Shown here: in pieces, positions 12,501 to 23,173 of the stretch
How the letters are laid out: every line of letters starts with the position of its first letter
How positions within the stretch are numbered: position 1 is the stretch's first letter
Notes under the pieces: generated by a model
Told to the model about the DNA's origin: nothing
Database searches by the model: none
The model's input: the letters and a program-made list of their open reading frames with translations, nothing else
Program-made: the position numbers and the translations under genes
From: Oenanthe sinensis
Taxonomy: Eukaryota > Streptophyta > Magnoliopsida > Apiales > Apiaceae
NCBI GenBank assembly: GCA_028671895.1
Contig: CM053802.1
Coordinates: forward strand, 34,634,201-34,698,200
Direction: 5' to 3'
DNA: 64,000 bases

Positions 12501-12890
12501 GGAAGAAGGTTGGTGTCTTGGCAAAGCAAGAAACAACACACAGTATCTACCTCGACAGCTGAAGTAGAATATATTGCTGCTGGAAGCTGTGTGGCCCAGA
12601 TACTGTGGATGAAGAACCAACTCAAGGACTACGGTGTGGAAGTATCTAAGATTCCTATCATGTGTGACAACACAAGTGCTATTGCAATGACCAACAATCC
12701 TGTGGATCACTCAAGGACCAAGCACATTGACATCAGGTATCATTTTATTAGAGAGCATGTAGAAAATGGAACTGTAGAGTTGCATTTTGTGTCTACTGAA
12801 CGTCAAATAGCAGATATATTCACTAAACCTCTAGACGAATCAACATTTTCTAGATTGGTTGGTGAATTGGGGATGCTTAACACCTGTTAG
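9546..12890 (+). CDS. pol: Sirevirus D Pol polyprotein (PR-IN-RT-RNase H)
   Basis: About 1,114 codons run in the copia order. Protease has VLDSGASRHM near residue 28. Integrase has an HHCC zinc region (HKRLSHLNF ... CEACEMGK) and a DDE core (LLHMDLFGPV, IRSDNGTEF, PQQNGVVERKNRTL). Reverse transcriptase has YVDDIIFGS, and RNase H has GYSDSDYAG, DNTSAIAM and HSRTKHIDIRYHF. All catalytic motifs are present. The frame opens after a TGA at 9525. The position given is a TTG, and the first ATG is far inside the protease region, so Pol should be made as a Gag-Pol fusion by a minus-one shift in the 37-nt overlap. A Ser/Gly-rich linker between IN and RT carries polypurine repeats. About 25 residues differ from the Pol of F. 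Confidence 0.95.
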   Translation: MGSEEHLTFLDLQGSEQEKSKVIWVLDSGASRHMTGNKSLLTDLVLRAGSVVTIGDNSKGYTRGYGKIVCGNVIIEDVSFVEGLRHNLLSVSQFTDRGFDVNFGKHDCSIRSKKDGSLALKGVRKSNLFIADMNSADQSEVTCFYSKASADESWLWHKRLSHLNFKAMNNLVRRELVRGLPQMEFTPDGLCEACEMGKSKRASHKDKQVNSITEPLQLLHMDLFGPVNVMSMSRKRYALVIVDDFSKYTWVKFVTSKDEVPHEIIRHVLEIENVASLTVKTIRSDNGTEFKNSVLMDFCISKGIRRQYSAPRTPQQNGVVERKNRTLVEAARTMLYESKLPLYFWAEAVSTACYTQNRTLIIKDHNETPYYMMNKRKPSIKYFHVFGAKCFVLRDNAQLGKFDAKADEGFFIGYSLEVVAAYRVFVLNDRKVVESLNVTFDDSKLPSIQKEDSEPTSLRFEKMDGDEVDTVPESVVQGSDPTINNEINQESSVSQIQNPRTEGSPSVRPGTNSGGVSMHSGGVAHSGEASTSSREASESASRLSHLHLQDQTESSRTFARDRTWNKDHPFELIIGDPEAGVTTRGKARAEIATENECLYSVFLSQMEPKVVEEALDDTDWVIAMQEELNQFERQNVWKLVPRPKNRSVVGTKWVFRNKLDEDGRVTRNKARLVAKGYTQREGIDYDETYAPVARLEAVRMFLAFAAHHGFKVYQMDVKSAFLNGELDEEVYVEQPPGFINIKYCDYVYRLFKSVYGLKQSPRKWYETLSDFLLESGFTRGVIDKTLFYKKCKDDLIMVQVYVDDIIFGSANEKLCAKFAKLMQSRYEMSMMGELTFFLGIQVSQKKDGIFICQTKYIHDLLKKYDLQDVSQAKTPMATATKLDEDKAGKPIDISSYRGMIGSLLYLTASRPDIMFSTCLCARFQADPRESHLIAVKRIFRYLKGTSNLGIWYPRDTGFNLVGYSDSDYAGCRIDRKSTSGSCQFLGRRLVSWQSKKQHTVSTSTAEVEYIAAGSCVAQILWMKNQLKDYGVEVSKIPIMCDNTSAIAMTNNPVDHSRTKHIDIRYHFIREHVENGTVELHFVSTERQIADIFTKPLDESTFSRLVGELGMLNTC
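11081..11130 (+). repeat. PPT-like triplet CTCAGGGGGAG inside pol (D)
   Basis: Three closely spaced copies of CTCAGGGGGAG or CTCAGGGGAAG lie in the IN-RT linker. Each resembles the core of the real polypurine tract (AGGGGGAG at 18538). Together they encode a Ser/Gly-Gly linker. They are kept in F at about 48908-48954. A central plus-strand primer role is possible but not shown. Confidence 0.6.
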
Positions 12891-13085
12891 TTTTGCTACC
12901 TATCTGTTATAATTCAGTTTGTGTACATATTATTGTTATTCATGAATATTCATAATTAATAATGTGTACTTAACTTCATAAATGTATGTGTTGCATATCA
13001 TAAGGGGTTAGAAAGTTTCATGACATTAATCTTATGCTGATCTGTATATCGTTATGGTTAGTGTCTAAATGAAATAATGAGAAAT

Positions 13086-13262
13086 TTTCTATGGCAAATC
13101 TCGATCTATCCACATCGAGATCGACATCGAGATGTAGATCGAGATGCGGATCGAGATCGACATCAAGATCGACATCGAGATGTAGATCGAGATGCGGATC
13201 GAGATCGACATCAAGATCGACATCTAGATGAGGATCGAGATGCGGATCTCGAGATCGAGATG
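13086..13262 (+). repeat. 48-bp tandem repeat upstream of ORF3 (D)
   Basis: Units of 48 bp are built of GATCGA, GACATC and GAGATG words, with two full units plus edges. Element F has the same array with exactly one more unit (46728-46935). The words match those of the LTR array, so the two arrays look related although 7 kb apart. Confidence 0.88.
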
Positions 13263-13300
13263 TGACTTGTCTTTTCAGTCATTTTTTTTAGGCGTGCAAG

Positions 13301-13312
13301 TATATATTATAG
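13301..13312 (+). promoter_or_regulatory. Candidate internal promoter for ORF3 (D)
   Basis: TATATATTATAG follows the 48-bp repeat and lies about 630 bp before the ORF3 ATG. It is conserved at 46674-46687 in F. ORF3 is far downstream of pol, so it needs its own promoter or splicing. This site is one candidate, and the two AG sites just upstream are the alternative. Confidence 0.3.
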
Positions 13313-13942
13313 CATTAAAAAGGCTGTTCATTATTTACATTAACTTTCTTTCTCTCTAAAAGTTTAAGCTCTTCATATACACACGCGTATACATACATTA
13401 CATCAAGTTTTCTTGTGATTTTCTTAAACAAAAATCACTAACTGTTACTTAAAAGCATCAATAACTAAAACGAAACTCTGCTAAAATTTTGTTTAAAACT
13501 GTTGAACTTCTTGTGTTATTTTCACGTCATTACTGTTCTTGCAAATAGTTCTTTAGTTTTCTTCTTCATTCGAGTGAGTTTGTTTTTGTTTCGTGCTTTC
13601 TTATTCTTAAGTTCTTTGTGTTCTTGAGCAAAATTAGTTGTGAGTACTACCGGTTAATCCTTAAAGTGCAACTTTACCGCCGTGTTTGTGGTTTTCTGGA
13701 AAAATAATTTATTTTGTAACGGCTGTTCACTTTAATTTTCGAAAACTCAACTGTCAATCATTAGTGGGGAGTTAAGTGGTCATTAGTGGGCAGTTAATTT
13801 GTTTTAATTTGTGTCACTAATTACGTGGGTTAATTAGTGGGGTTCGTGTACGTTTTATTTTGTTTAAATTTAGAACTTGTTTTCTAAAAATTCCATTGCA
13901 AAACCATTTCAGAACATTTCTTTTCTCAAACACAAATTTAAA

Positions 13943-16900
13943 ATGGCAAACCCAAATTTCACAATTCCCAAGACCAACTTTGTTAATCTCTCTGCTGATC
14001 GAGCAACTGGTAGATTTATTCACTATCAGTTCTGGATTGAATCCCTCAACAACACATCAATCATAAGTCATGCCTTAACCGCCTCTCTCATCCTGAATGT
14101 CGAAGCCCTTCAAGCTGCTTACTCTACACTAGAGATTCAGGGTGGAAAAGCCAATCCAACAGGCCTATCCTTTACTATTAGTGGTGTCAAATATGAAGTC
14201 AGTCTGCGGAAGTTCAATGAGTTACTCGGGCTTCCTACAGAAGATTATGCTCCGGAACCCACTATGGAGGATATGTTGCAATTATTCACGGAGATAGGTT
14301 GTCGCCCTCCCACGGGTCCTATCAAGGTAACAAAGGTTAACACCGGTATGCTACCAGCTGAGTGGGATTATGTAGTTCAGGCCATTCAGCGCTGCATGTT
14401 CCCAAAGGACAAAGACTACAGGCCAATGAACAACAGCTGCCGGGTAATACTATATGGAGTAGCAAACAACAGAAGAGTGAATGTAGGCAAACATCTGTTG
14501 ATTCAGTTGCATGAGAGGTGGGCATTGGAGAAAAATGCCTCAAGAAATCCAGAAGATGGTCCAGTCAAATGCTGGATGCCAAGATTTCTTCAGATGGTTC
14601 TGGATGACGTCCTTTCAGAGGAACACCGAAGAATATTTCAAGGCTCTGAAAGGATGGCATGTTTTGATATGACTCTAAAGAGTATCTCCACCATGGAAAC
14701 CCAGCAAAAGTCAAGACTTTTTGAGTTGCGCCTGACTCCATACTTCCAGGATCTGCAAGATGAGTATGCTAGGAGGCATGCTTCTCAGTTTACTGCAGTA
14801 GAAGCTGAGAGTAGCGGTAACGAAGCTGAAGGTGGAGATCAAGTGCCTAGAAATTTGGAACAAGCAGGTATGGATGTTGACATGGCTGAGGCAAATGTTG
14901 CAGAAGCTGGAGCTGACAAGGATGACGATCTTCTGAGTCAGGTACCTATTCTTGCTGATCTTGATCAATCATCAATTCAACCTGTTTTCTAAAGCCGTGG
15001 GCCTGAAAACCCCCAGGCTCTATCCCAGGCTGCAAGCCCTTCTGTTCATAAACGTTCAGCCAGCCCTAAAACTGGTGATAAAAGGAAGGCAAGCTTATCT
15101 GAGTCGAGTGAATCGAGTGGAGGGAGTGTAGGAATTGAAAGAGTAGTCACTTCAGCAGCTCTGCCACCTCCAAAGAAGCAAAAGGTGGATTCAAACCCAG
15201 TGGCAACTGCACAACCTGTTAAGGCTAGCTCACCTCTCACAGCCACCACACCTCACGCTGGTGGCTCTCCTCTCCAAATCATTTCAACACATTCGCACTC
15301 GCCTAGGCATGTTGGTGAGAGTCAAGAAGGGGGTCCAGCTCAACAGCCAATAGGAGCTGGCCCTACCTTCCCTGAGTTGTCCGCTCAGGGCTCTTTGAGC
15401 AATTTCTCGGAAGGGGAATGGCAAACTGAGACTAGCACTTCTGATACTAGTATCTCAGGCAGTTTTAATGAGGAAGAGTCTGTCGAATCCAGTACGGATG
15501 ACACTTCCTCATCTAAATCAGAAAACAAGTTGCTTGCAGAGCAACGACATCTGGTGACTGGTGGGTCTACGCCTCCAGAACAGCCCAGCGAACCAGAAAA
15601 GGTTCTAAGTGAACAAGGGGATGACATGGTCGTAACGTCATCTCCCGTCGTAGACACAGCGCTTAAAGGCTCAGTCTCACTGACCGATATCGCCGACCAA
15701 CTCACCGCTAGTCCCCAACGATTAGTGGATGAGGCTCTAGTACTGTTAGGCTCTAAACACGAGGGAGAGACAGGGAGAGTAGATCCCTTCTTTTTAGGGA
15801 TCTTGAGTGAAACAGAACCCGGCGAGAGTAAACAGTCTAACCCAAGCCAAACACCGTCCCCCAAATTGCAGGATTTAGTGAAGAAAGTGGAGGCTTTGGA
15901 GGCTGGAGTTGCTGGTGTTACTGCTGCTGTCTCTTCTCACTCTGGAAGGTTGGAGGTTGGAGCTCAGTTCATGGAGAATCTGATTGCCGTCCAGAATCAA
16001 ATGATTGACAAGGTAAACAATCTTGGATTGGCACAGGTGGAGGTTGGGAGATCAGTAGATGATGTCACTTATGGCATGTCTCAAGTTTGGACGAAGCTGA
16101 ATGAATTACTTGATGCTGTCTTTGGACGTAACAAGGATGGACCTGGTCCTTCAACCGGTGGTGGTGGTGACGATAATAATGATGATGATGCTCCTGATGA
16201 GGATAACACACCTAAGGGGGAGAAGGAGGATCAGGGTCTGAAAAAGCTGACTAGTAAGGGTCCGGTGATCGAGTCCTCAAACAAATCTGGTGAAAAGGTG
16301 GAGGAGGCTCAACCGGCTCTTAAGGACAAAGGCAAGCAGAAGATGGTAGTTGAAGAAGAAGCTGACAAAGAAACACCTCTTGTTGATGCATTTATGGGAG
16401 ACTTTATTGAAGATTCTGATGATGACGAGATGGATGTAGAAGCCTTAGTGGCAAGGAGGTCGAGACTCGAGCAACGGGCAAGAGAATGGGAACAAGAAAG
16501 AGGTCTAAATCCTGGTGGATCTGGCGCAGGAGTTGCAGGTGATGCAGGAGACCACTCGGTTGCTGACGAGCATGTTCCAGAAGAAGAAGTTGATGAAGCG
16601 GAGATGCAAGGAGAGATTTTCAGGGAAGCCAGAGAAAGAGTAAATGAAGAAGTTCTACAAGGGATAGTTGAAAAAGAACTAATGGCAAAGGAGAAGAGAG
16701 CAGCTCAGAAAACTCAACATGAGTTTGAAATGAAAAAGATCAATGATCCTAAGGTCCAGGCTGACATAAGGAGGGAAGGTCCCGAGTGGGACAAGGCTAG
16801 AGAAGCCTTAGCTGGACCAAGAGCCTATGCTCATGACTCAGGAAGATTGAGCTTTCTTCTTCATAAACTAGAAAATCTAAACCCTGGGCTGCTGAATTAT

Positions 16901-18073
16901 CTAAATTGCATAAGACAGGGATGCACCTCCGTACAAGTCATATTCAAGGAGAAGGCATGGAATCTGATGATCACTTGGACACCCATAACAAAAATCGGGC
17001 CGTGTATGGTCGATGAAGCTTTCTTCCATGAAAGGGGTGCAAGTGAACTGGTAGAATTCGCTCACAAGGTAGACACCTCTGTCAAGACTGGAGTGCTGTT
17101 TAAGGAGAAATTGTTGAAGATGGCTGAAGACAGAGGGGTTGACATTATTCTAAATCCCTACCAGATCAGATATGTCCATGACAAGGTCTTGAGGATCGTA
17201 AATCTGCATGACTCGAAACTAACTCCGAGCGGAAATGTGCTGAAGGCAGTTGCAAAGCTAGTCCTCTCTAAGGGTTTTCTAACAAAGGAAAAGAAGCTGG
17301 TGGCTAAGGACTTGGAGAAGCTGATAAGAAGGCAAGACGCTAGATACAAGTTGCCTGAAGCTACACTACCAGTGGTTAAGAAGGAACCTGAAGACTATGC
17401 ATTCGAGCTGCAAAACGAGGCAATAAGAGAGCATGTGCAAAGATACGGAGATCCAAGGATAGACATTCCAGAAGAAGGGGAAATAAGGAAGGAAGCTGGT
17501 GCAGTGGCTGGTGCAAATGTCAAGTTTGTCAAGAGCAAAGCTGAGAATGAGAATGATCTGCTGATCTATACAGACAAGCATAAGGTGGAAACCATCATTG
17601 AAATCAAGTACGACATCTTTGCAGAACACAGTCATGAAACACTGTGTAGTATAAGAGAATTGATTGAGGAGATGGATGATATTGACGAGTTTGATCAAGA
17701 TTATCTGAGGGTCACGTTTGATAACTTCTGTAAGAGAAGACAACAACTTGATATTCAGAGGCTACAGCAATGCACCACCGCTATTGTCATTGGATACCCT
17801 AAGCAGCTGGTTATAAGGAAGAAAGGGGAAAAGGGGTACCCTGACAAAGTCACGAAGCTGAGGTTTGAAGACATTCCCACGAAGCTTACCACTCGCAGCA
17901 TGGTTGAAAGGTGGTTGTGGTTGTTTCGAAATTACAAGATCAGAAATCATGTGGAAGCAGAAGGATTTAATCTTCTCAAGAAAAGAATGGATGAAGTCTG
18001 CGACCCTGAGTTCATGAAGAAGGAAAAAGCAGCCAAGAAGAAAGCTCGTGAGGAAGAGGAGCGCAAGAAATAA
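13943..18073 (+). pseudogene. Sirevirus D third ORF, interrupted by one stop codon
   Basis: This is the extra 3' gene found in some Sireviruses in the position of the so-called envelope-like ORF. The frame has the same length as the intact copy in F (1,376 codons) but carries TAA at 14990-14992 where F has TAC, so D would make about 350 residues. The N-terminal region (residues 1 to about 310) is a folded-looking unit with ISGVKYEVSLRKFNELLGLP. A Ser/Pro/acidic linker holds PPKKQKV at about 409-415. A coiled-coil-like stretch (about 644-730), an acidic stretch, and a Lys/Glu-rich C-terminal half follow. I see no signal peptide or membrane segment. The function is unknown. Confidence 0.85.
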
Positions 18074-18534
18074 AAGTTTTAATGTATCATGCTTGTAATG
18101 TTTCTTTGCGTTGTAATTTGTTTTCTTGTTTTCCTGCATTGTAAAAATATATTATCTGTTTTCTTGTGTAGTGTAAGGTAGAAGTTAGTTAGCTAAGTGT
18201 CTTGAAACTGGTTTATATTAGGCGTCAATTATTTCGCGAAGTTCGGCGGTGGTAATACTGCTAAAAGGACTTCAGAAGGATAATTGAAGATTGAGTGGAC
18301 CGTGCTCTTAAAGTACTTAGAGAAAATCTCTAGAAGAGCATGAAGCCATTTAATCGAGCCAACAGGTGTCCATTTTTGGCACTTGAAGTATCAGAAATAG
18401 ACATGAAGTTAATTAATCAAGCCAAGCATTATGCAAGTTGACATGATCTTTTATGAATGTTATTTTATCTTTTTCAGTCCCTGGTTAGTTGAGTTATCCT
18501 CATTGTGAATTTGGTTGTCATTGGTAGACAATCA

Positions 18535-18547
18535 AATAGGGGGAGAT
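18535..18547 (+). other. Element D polypurine tract
   Basis: AATAGGGGGAGAT directly precedes the 3' LTR start. It would prime plus-strand DNA. The 460 bp between the ORF3 stop and this tract hold no gene that I can see. Confidence 0.9.
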
Positions 18548-19890
18548 TGAAAGGCATAGGTGTACTAACTTGTAACACTTAATTATTATGTAACTCAACT
18601 AAGTAAAAGATAAAACAACAGCAAAACAAGAGAAACGGAAGAAGCACATGGAATCAATCAACTGAAGAAATGGTAATGATACTTGGTAACTACAAGTAAC
18701 TAATTTGGTTAATCAAGGATGCATAAGTGAGAAGAAGTTCAATCTGAGTATTGCTCATGCCCTAACTTATCTAATGGAGAATCAAATTAATGTCAAGGAA
18801 GTATCAAGAAGACCAAAGTGATTTCATGTAATGTATATCAACATCTGGATAATGTAAAGGTTAATCAACAAATGAGAACTGACATTCAGAAGCAAGAACC
18901 CCTACAAGACTAGTCACTTATGAACCAGACCGTTGCATCAAGTGTCAGGACATTGGAGGTAAGTTCATGTCAGTAATAGAAGATCTCATTTGAATTGAGT
19001 GAGGAAAAGAAATTGAAGAAGCTAAGGAAACTTGCTCATAAAGGTTAACTCTCAATTAGTCACTAAAGAAGGTCAACATTGGATGTGTGCATATTTGCCA
19101 AGGCAAATGTCGATCCACAGCAGATCAAGATGCGGGTCGAGATTTACAAGTGAAGTAAAACACTGCCAAGGCAAATCTCGATCCAGGCGATAGATCGAGA
19201 TCGAGATGCTCCCAGATCGAGATCGAGATCTTCACAGATCGAGATCGAGATCTTCATAGATCGAGATCGAGATTCTCCCAGATCGAGATCGAGATCTTCA
19301 TAGATCGAGATCGAGATTCTCCCAGATCGAGATCGAGATCTTCATAGATCGAGATCGAGATTCTCCCAGATCGAGATCGAGATTTTCACAGATCGAGATC
19401 GAGATGGGTCCAGGCGAAGATCGAGATGCGGGTAGAAATGTAACATTTAATGTTCAAGGGACAAGTGGCTTATTGTGAACGGTTGATCCAGAGTTGTTGT
19501 TAAAGTACTTTTTGTTGTCAAAGTCCTGATTGGGCCACGTACACAAAAAGGACAAGATCAAGACTACATGACATTATAAAAGCAGCACTTTGATTTTATC
19601 AGTAGATAGACTTTTCATCATCTCAATATTCAACGATATTTTTAAGAGAGAGCATTTACTGTAAAACAAAAAGTGAGAGAGAGGATCAGTTGAATCTAGC
19701 TTTAATTACTGTATTTATTGTTCAACTGATCATGATGCTTTTATGAATGTTGTAGCAAATCCATCAATGAATATAATGATATATTCTTGAAATTCTGTGT
19801 CATCATTTATTACTTGCACACTGTTTATTCTCTTATTTTTTGAACTGTTGTATTCACCCCCCCCCCCTCTACAACACTTTGGACCTAACA
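18548..19890 (+). repeat. Element D 3' LTR
   Basis: The 1,343-bp LTR matches 5188-6521 except for about 8-9 substitutions, a changed order and number of units in the array at 19190-19427, and a longer C-run near 19856. It is followed at once by the CATTA target copy. Confidence 0.95.
19190..19427 (+). repeat. LTR tandem array of about 22-bp units (D, 3' LTR)
   Basis: It is the same type of unit as at 5830-6062 with about ten copies, without the shortened unit seen there. Unit order differs between the LTRs, so the array has changed since insertion or during reverse transcription. Confidence 0.88.
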
Positions 19891-21001
19891 CATTAATATG
19901 GCCTCAGCGACAGTGCCAAAGGTAATATTTGATTTGAGTTACTTTAGAACATATAAATTGTTAATTAGATGTGCAACATTATAAGGCTCATCATCAAAAT
20001 AGAATAAACAACTATTGTTATAAAATGAAAAAGCCTTTCTTGTCCAAACAAGAAACTGAAATAATGTCTCTGCCAATTGCAAGCACGCTATAACAATTAT
20101 TAAGTTCTAAATTTTCCTTATAGGCCAAAAATTAAGTAACGAGTTCCTCGAACCAGAGCAACTATCTTTACTCCAATTCCAACCCGATACCTTAAGCTTG
20201 ACCCTTATTGATCATCATCTTCTGATCTTCCAATTAAGCATGACAGTTTAATTTCCAGTCTCCCAACTTTCCACAGAAGTGACAATCGTCTTCTTTATCA
20301 ACACCTCATTCAGACTTTAGAGTCTGCTTTAGGGATTGGACTTTGGTTTGACAACGGAACTAGATCAAATCTTCTCCTTGCCTTTCCAATTTCCTTTCCC
20401 TTTTGCATTCCCTATGTTTACCATCAATATAGTAGTAGTTCATGCATTTATCGTATTACTTTCAGCAGTTCTCAACATGCTTAGCAACTCAATGGGTGTT
20501 TTACCAATCTTAATCACTTTATTGTTCATAACAAAATAAGAATAATATTTGTCCGAAGATTGTAAGATCAAATCTAACTGTCTCCAGACCAATCTGGAAA
20601 CCCAACATATCAATGGTATTCATTATACCCTATAATCTTTAGAACATGTGGTGTAACCGGGTCTCACTCTCCCTACTTGTAAGTGTATAGTGCCCTTTCA
20701 AATATATCTTGTGCTCAATCGTTTCATAAGCATCTATATGCTTGTATTGCTTCTTAAGCTCAGCACATATATTTGCGAGCATGAGACATGAAACATCAGT
20801 CGCAACATCAATTTGCTTCCAATAAGCACTATGATTTGCACATATTACATTCTCAACTTTAAGAGCAGGGGAAGAGATTTGACTAATATCATGGTGCCCG
20901 AGGACGATCCTCAAGCTCCTATGTCAGTCAAGGAAATATATTCTCGTCAACTTGTCCTTCTCAAGAACTGATCGCATAGAGAAGTTGTTTGTGTTTATCA
21001 T
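19891..21001 (-). pseudogene. Element C gag remnant fused to the integrase N-terminus
   Basis: From the ATG at 21001 (minus) the frame reads as an Angela-type gag start (NNFSMRSVLEKDKL). A capsid segment at 20639-20914 has YWKQIDVATDVSCLML and KKQYKHIDAYETI. Stops and frame changes follow. Near 19930-20340 the basic end of gag passes directly into an integrase entry motif of the form LWHCR-stop-GHI near 19905-19925. The zinc knuckle and protease that belong between them are missing. Element A has the same join and the same stop. D interrupts the sequence at 19891. Confidence 0.8.
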
Positions 21002-23160
21002 TTGATATCTACAATATTAAAGTGCATAAAATAAACTAGGTTGCAAATTTAATATTAATTATGTTTAAGTGATTATGGTATATCATCATATACCTCCCAC
21101 TATTTTTATCAAACTAATAGCCCTTACTATTAATTTGGAAAGTATATCCCATAATTCTTTCTAGTGAGCCAAGATCCATATTTCGTCATGTCCTAAGTCA
21201 ACCACTGAAAGTCCTTAGAAAATGATTATTTAGGTAGACAACAGTTGTCAATTATATCATATATAATTCTTGGATAGTTTGGTGAACAACGATTGATCTT
21301 ATCTATCTAATAGACTTTTAACCAAACTCTATGCTTCTAAGTTCATAATAGTTGAATATAATCATTTATTTTCACTTATTATGACAACTCAGTTAAGTTA
21401 GACCCAATGATACAACGGCCGAATATAACCGTTTATATTCGTCGCATCTCACCACGATAGATAGGAGTCCCCTGCCACTGACAGTCCTTCCCCTTATCGA
21501 TCTAGGATTCGATGAGTGTTCATTCATTGGAAAGCATCCGAGTAAAACTTAATATTTTGTTAAGGGGTTTTAGAAAATTTATAACGATCATGATCACATA
21601 ATAAAGAGATCCTCAATTTTTCCTTGAACCAAATATTTCAAATCGACATCTTAAATTGTTCATTTCCCAGGTAGATGGAGGATACCAATGGTCACACTTA
21701 AAACCCATCAGCCTTACGAATACGCATATCCGCTTTTGTCAGAAAATCCCAATTATAGATATCAAAAATCCATATTTAATTCCGTGTTTTAAAAATCCAT
21801 ATTTCATAAACACAAAAATCTCATGATCGTTTGTTAATTTTAAAATCTTGAATCGTTACAGATTTTATCTTGTTTAAGCAAACATGGCATGGGTGTCGTA
21901 TCTAATACATACATGATTAATCAATATTAAGCATGCATCTCAATTATATCTACGCATACATACCAATACATGCAATCATATACATATATGTAATGTGCGT
22001 AAATTAAACGTGTTTGGTTATGGCCCCATCCTATATGATATTTCCAAGCTAATGGAAATATCAAGGTCAGTCTATGGTGGTTTTAAAAATACTATCTATT
22101 ACATGTCTTCTTTCTTCATTGCTCCATCATCCCCTTTTGGATCGCCTCCTTCCTTGCAAGTCTTCATTGATAATTACATTGAATAATAAAAAATAAAACT
22201 ATTCTAATGAAATTACAAGAAGAACTCGAGTTACATTCGAGATAATTAAATTACAATGAATAAACGACATGCAAGTCGTATTTAGAAACCAAAACCATAA
22301 ATCAAAACCACTATCCTATGGGTCTTTAGGCCATAACCATCCACCATGCTATCATATAACACATATAATATATCTCATATTATATAATCATATCATATAA
22401 TCATATATAACAAATTTCGAAATTTCAGAAAATTAAAAACAGATTTCTGAAGACAATAAATCGCTATTTCGAGGCCCTTAACGACGTCAAACGCCTTACA
22501 AACCCGTCGGTGATAGCTTGGATATCAGTTTTGTTCATTGGCCCGATTCCAGTCAGAAAACACATATCGTTTACGAAAATCGGATACGGCAGTCAAATTT
22601 CTCCAAATCTGACGGTGTTTCAAAAATCGTATCATATACAATTCTCATAACAAAAATAAGCATATATCATATATACATATACAGAGATATATACAATCAT
22701 CATATGATTATACATTACATGAATATCATATATTCATAATATATACATACATATACTCAAAATTTTAAAAAATCATAAATCACCGTTTTGGAGGCTGTAA
22801 CGACATCTAATGGCTTACAGACGCAGAGCTGAAAATGTCAGTATTGCTCAGTGACCCGATTCCAGTCAGAAAACACATACGTTTGCGAAAATCGGACAAC
22901 GGACTCAGATTTCAGAAAATCAACGGCAGCCGTTTCAGAATTCGTATCGAATACGATTCCCATAATAAGAACAAACATGTATTATATACATACATCAACA
23001 CACATAATCATCACATGATTATATATCATAAAATATCATATATTCATAATATATATAAACATATACATATTGTATCAATATAAAATCATGATAGATCGCA
23101 TACATGCTTATATATCAAAAACTGTTAAGCACATAACCGAATTAAAATGTTTCGCAAGTA
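21002..23160 (-). other. Element C leader (untranslated)
   Basis: About 2.2 kb lies between the primer site and the gag ATG. It is very AT-rich with no supportable gene. It aligns with the shorter leader of element A. It contains a direct duplication with 313-bp period (about 22430-23060), visible as CCCGATTCCAGTCAGAAAAC at 22542 and again at 22855. A has one copy of it. Confidence 0.75.
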
Positions 23161-23172
23161 GCTCTGATGCCA
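23161..23172 (-). other. Element C primer-binding site
   Basis: On the minus strand TGGCATCAGAGC lies one base after the 5' LTR end. It matches initiator tRNA-Met except for C in place of T at the fourth base. The same variant is in element A, so it is a subfamily trait. Confidence 0.85.
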
Positions 23173-23173
23173 T

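Larger units (their letters stand above)
12891..13942 (+). other. Element D pol-ORF3 spacer
   Basis: About 1 kb has no supportable gene. It holds a 48-bp-period repeat (13086-13262), two pyrimidine-rich AG sites that could be 3' splice sites (ttttcag ending near 13277 and ttttttttag ending near 13291), and a TATA-like box at 13301. The short ORF over the repeat is only the translated repeat, an Arg/Asp/His alternation. Confidence 0.7.
5188..19890 (+). mobile_element. Element D: complete Sirevirus-type Ty1/copia retrotransposon with a third ORF
   Basis: The 14.7-kb element has TG...CA LTRs (5188-6521 and 18548-19890) and a perfect CATTA duplication at 5183-5187 and 19891-19895. The initiator-Met primer site is at 6524 and the polypurine tract at 18535. 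Its order is gag, pol, a spacer with GATCGA-type tandem repeats, then a very large third ORF. A long gag with coiled coil and two zinc knuckles, plus an extra 3' ORF, is typical of Sireviruses of the SIRE1/Maximus kind. The LTRs differ at about 8-9 substitutions outside the variable repeat array. Gag and pol are open, but ORF3 has one nonsense codon. It lies inside the integrase region of element C. Confidence 0.96.

Noticed and set aside
13077..13265. Short ORF with Arg/Asp/His repeats (and its counterpart at 46722-46958)
   Set aside because: It is only the translated 48-bp DNA repeat; length changes with repeat number and no other coding sign exists.
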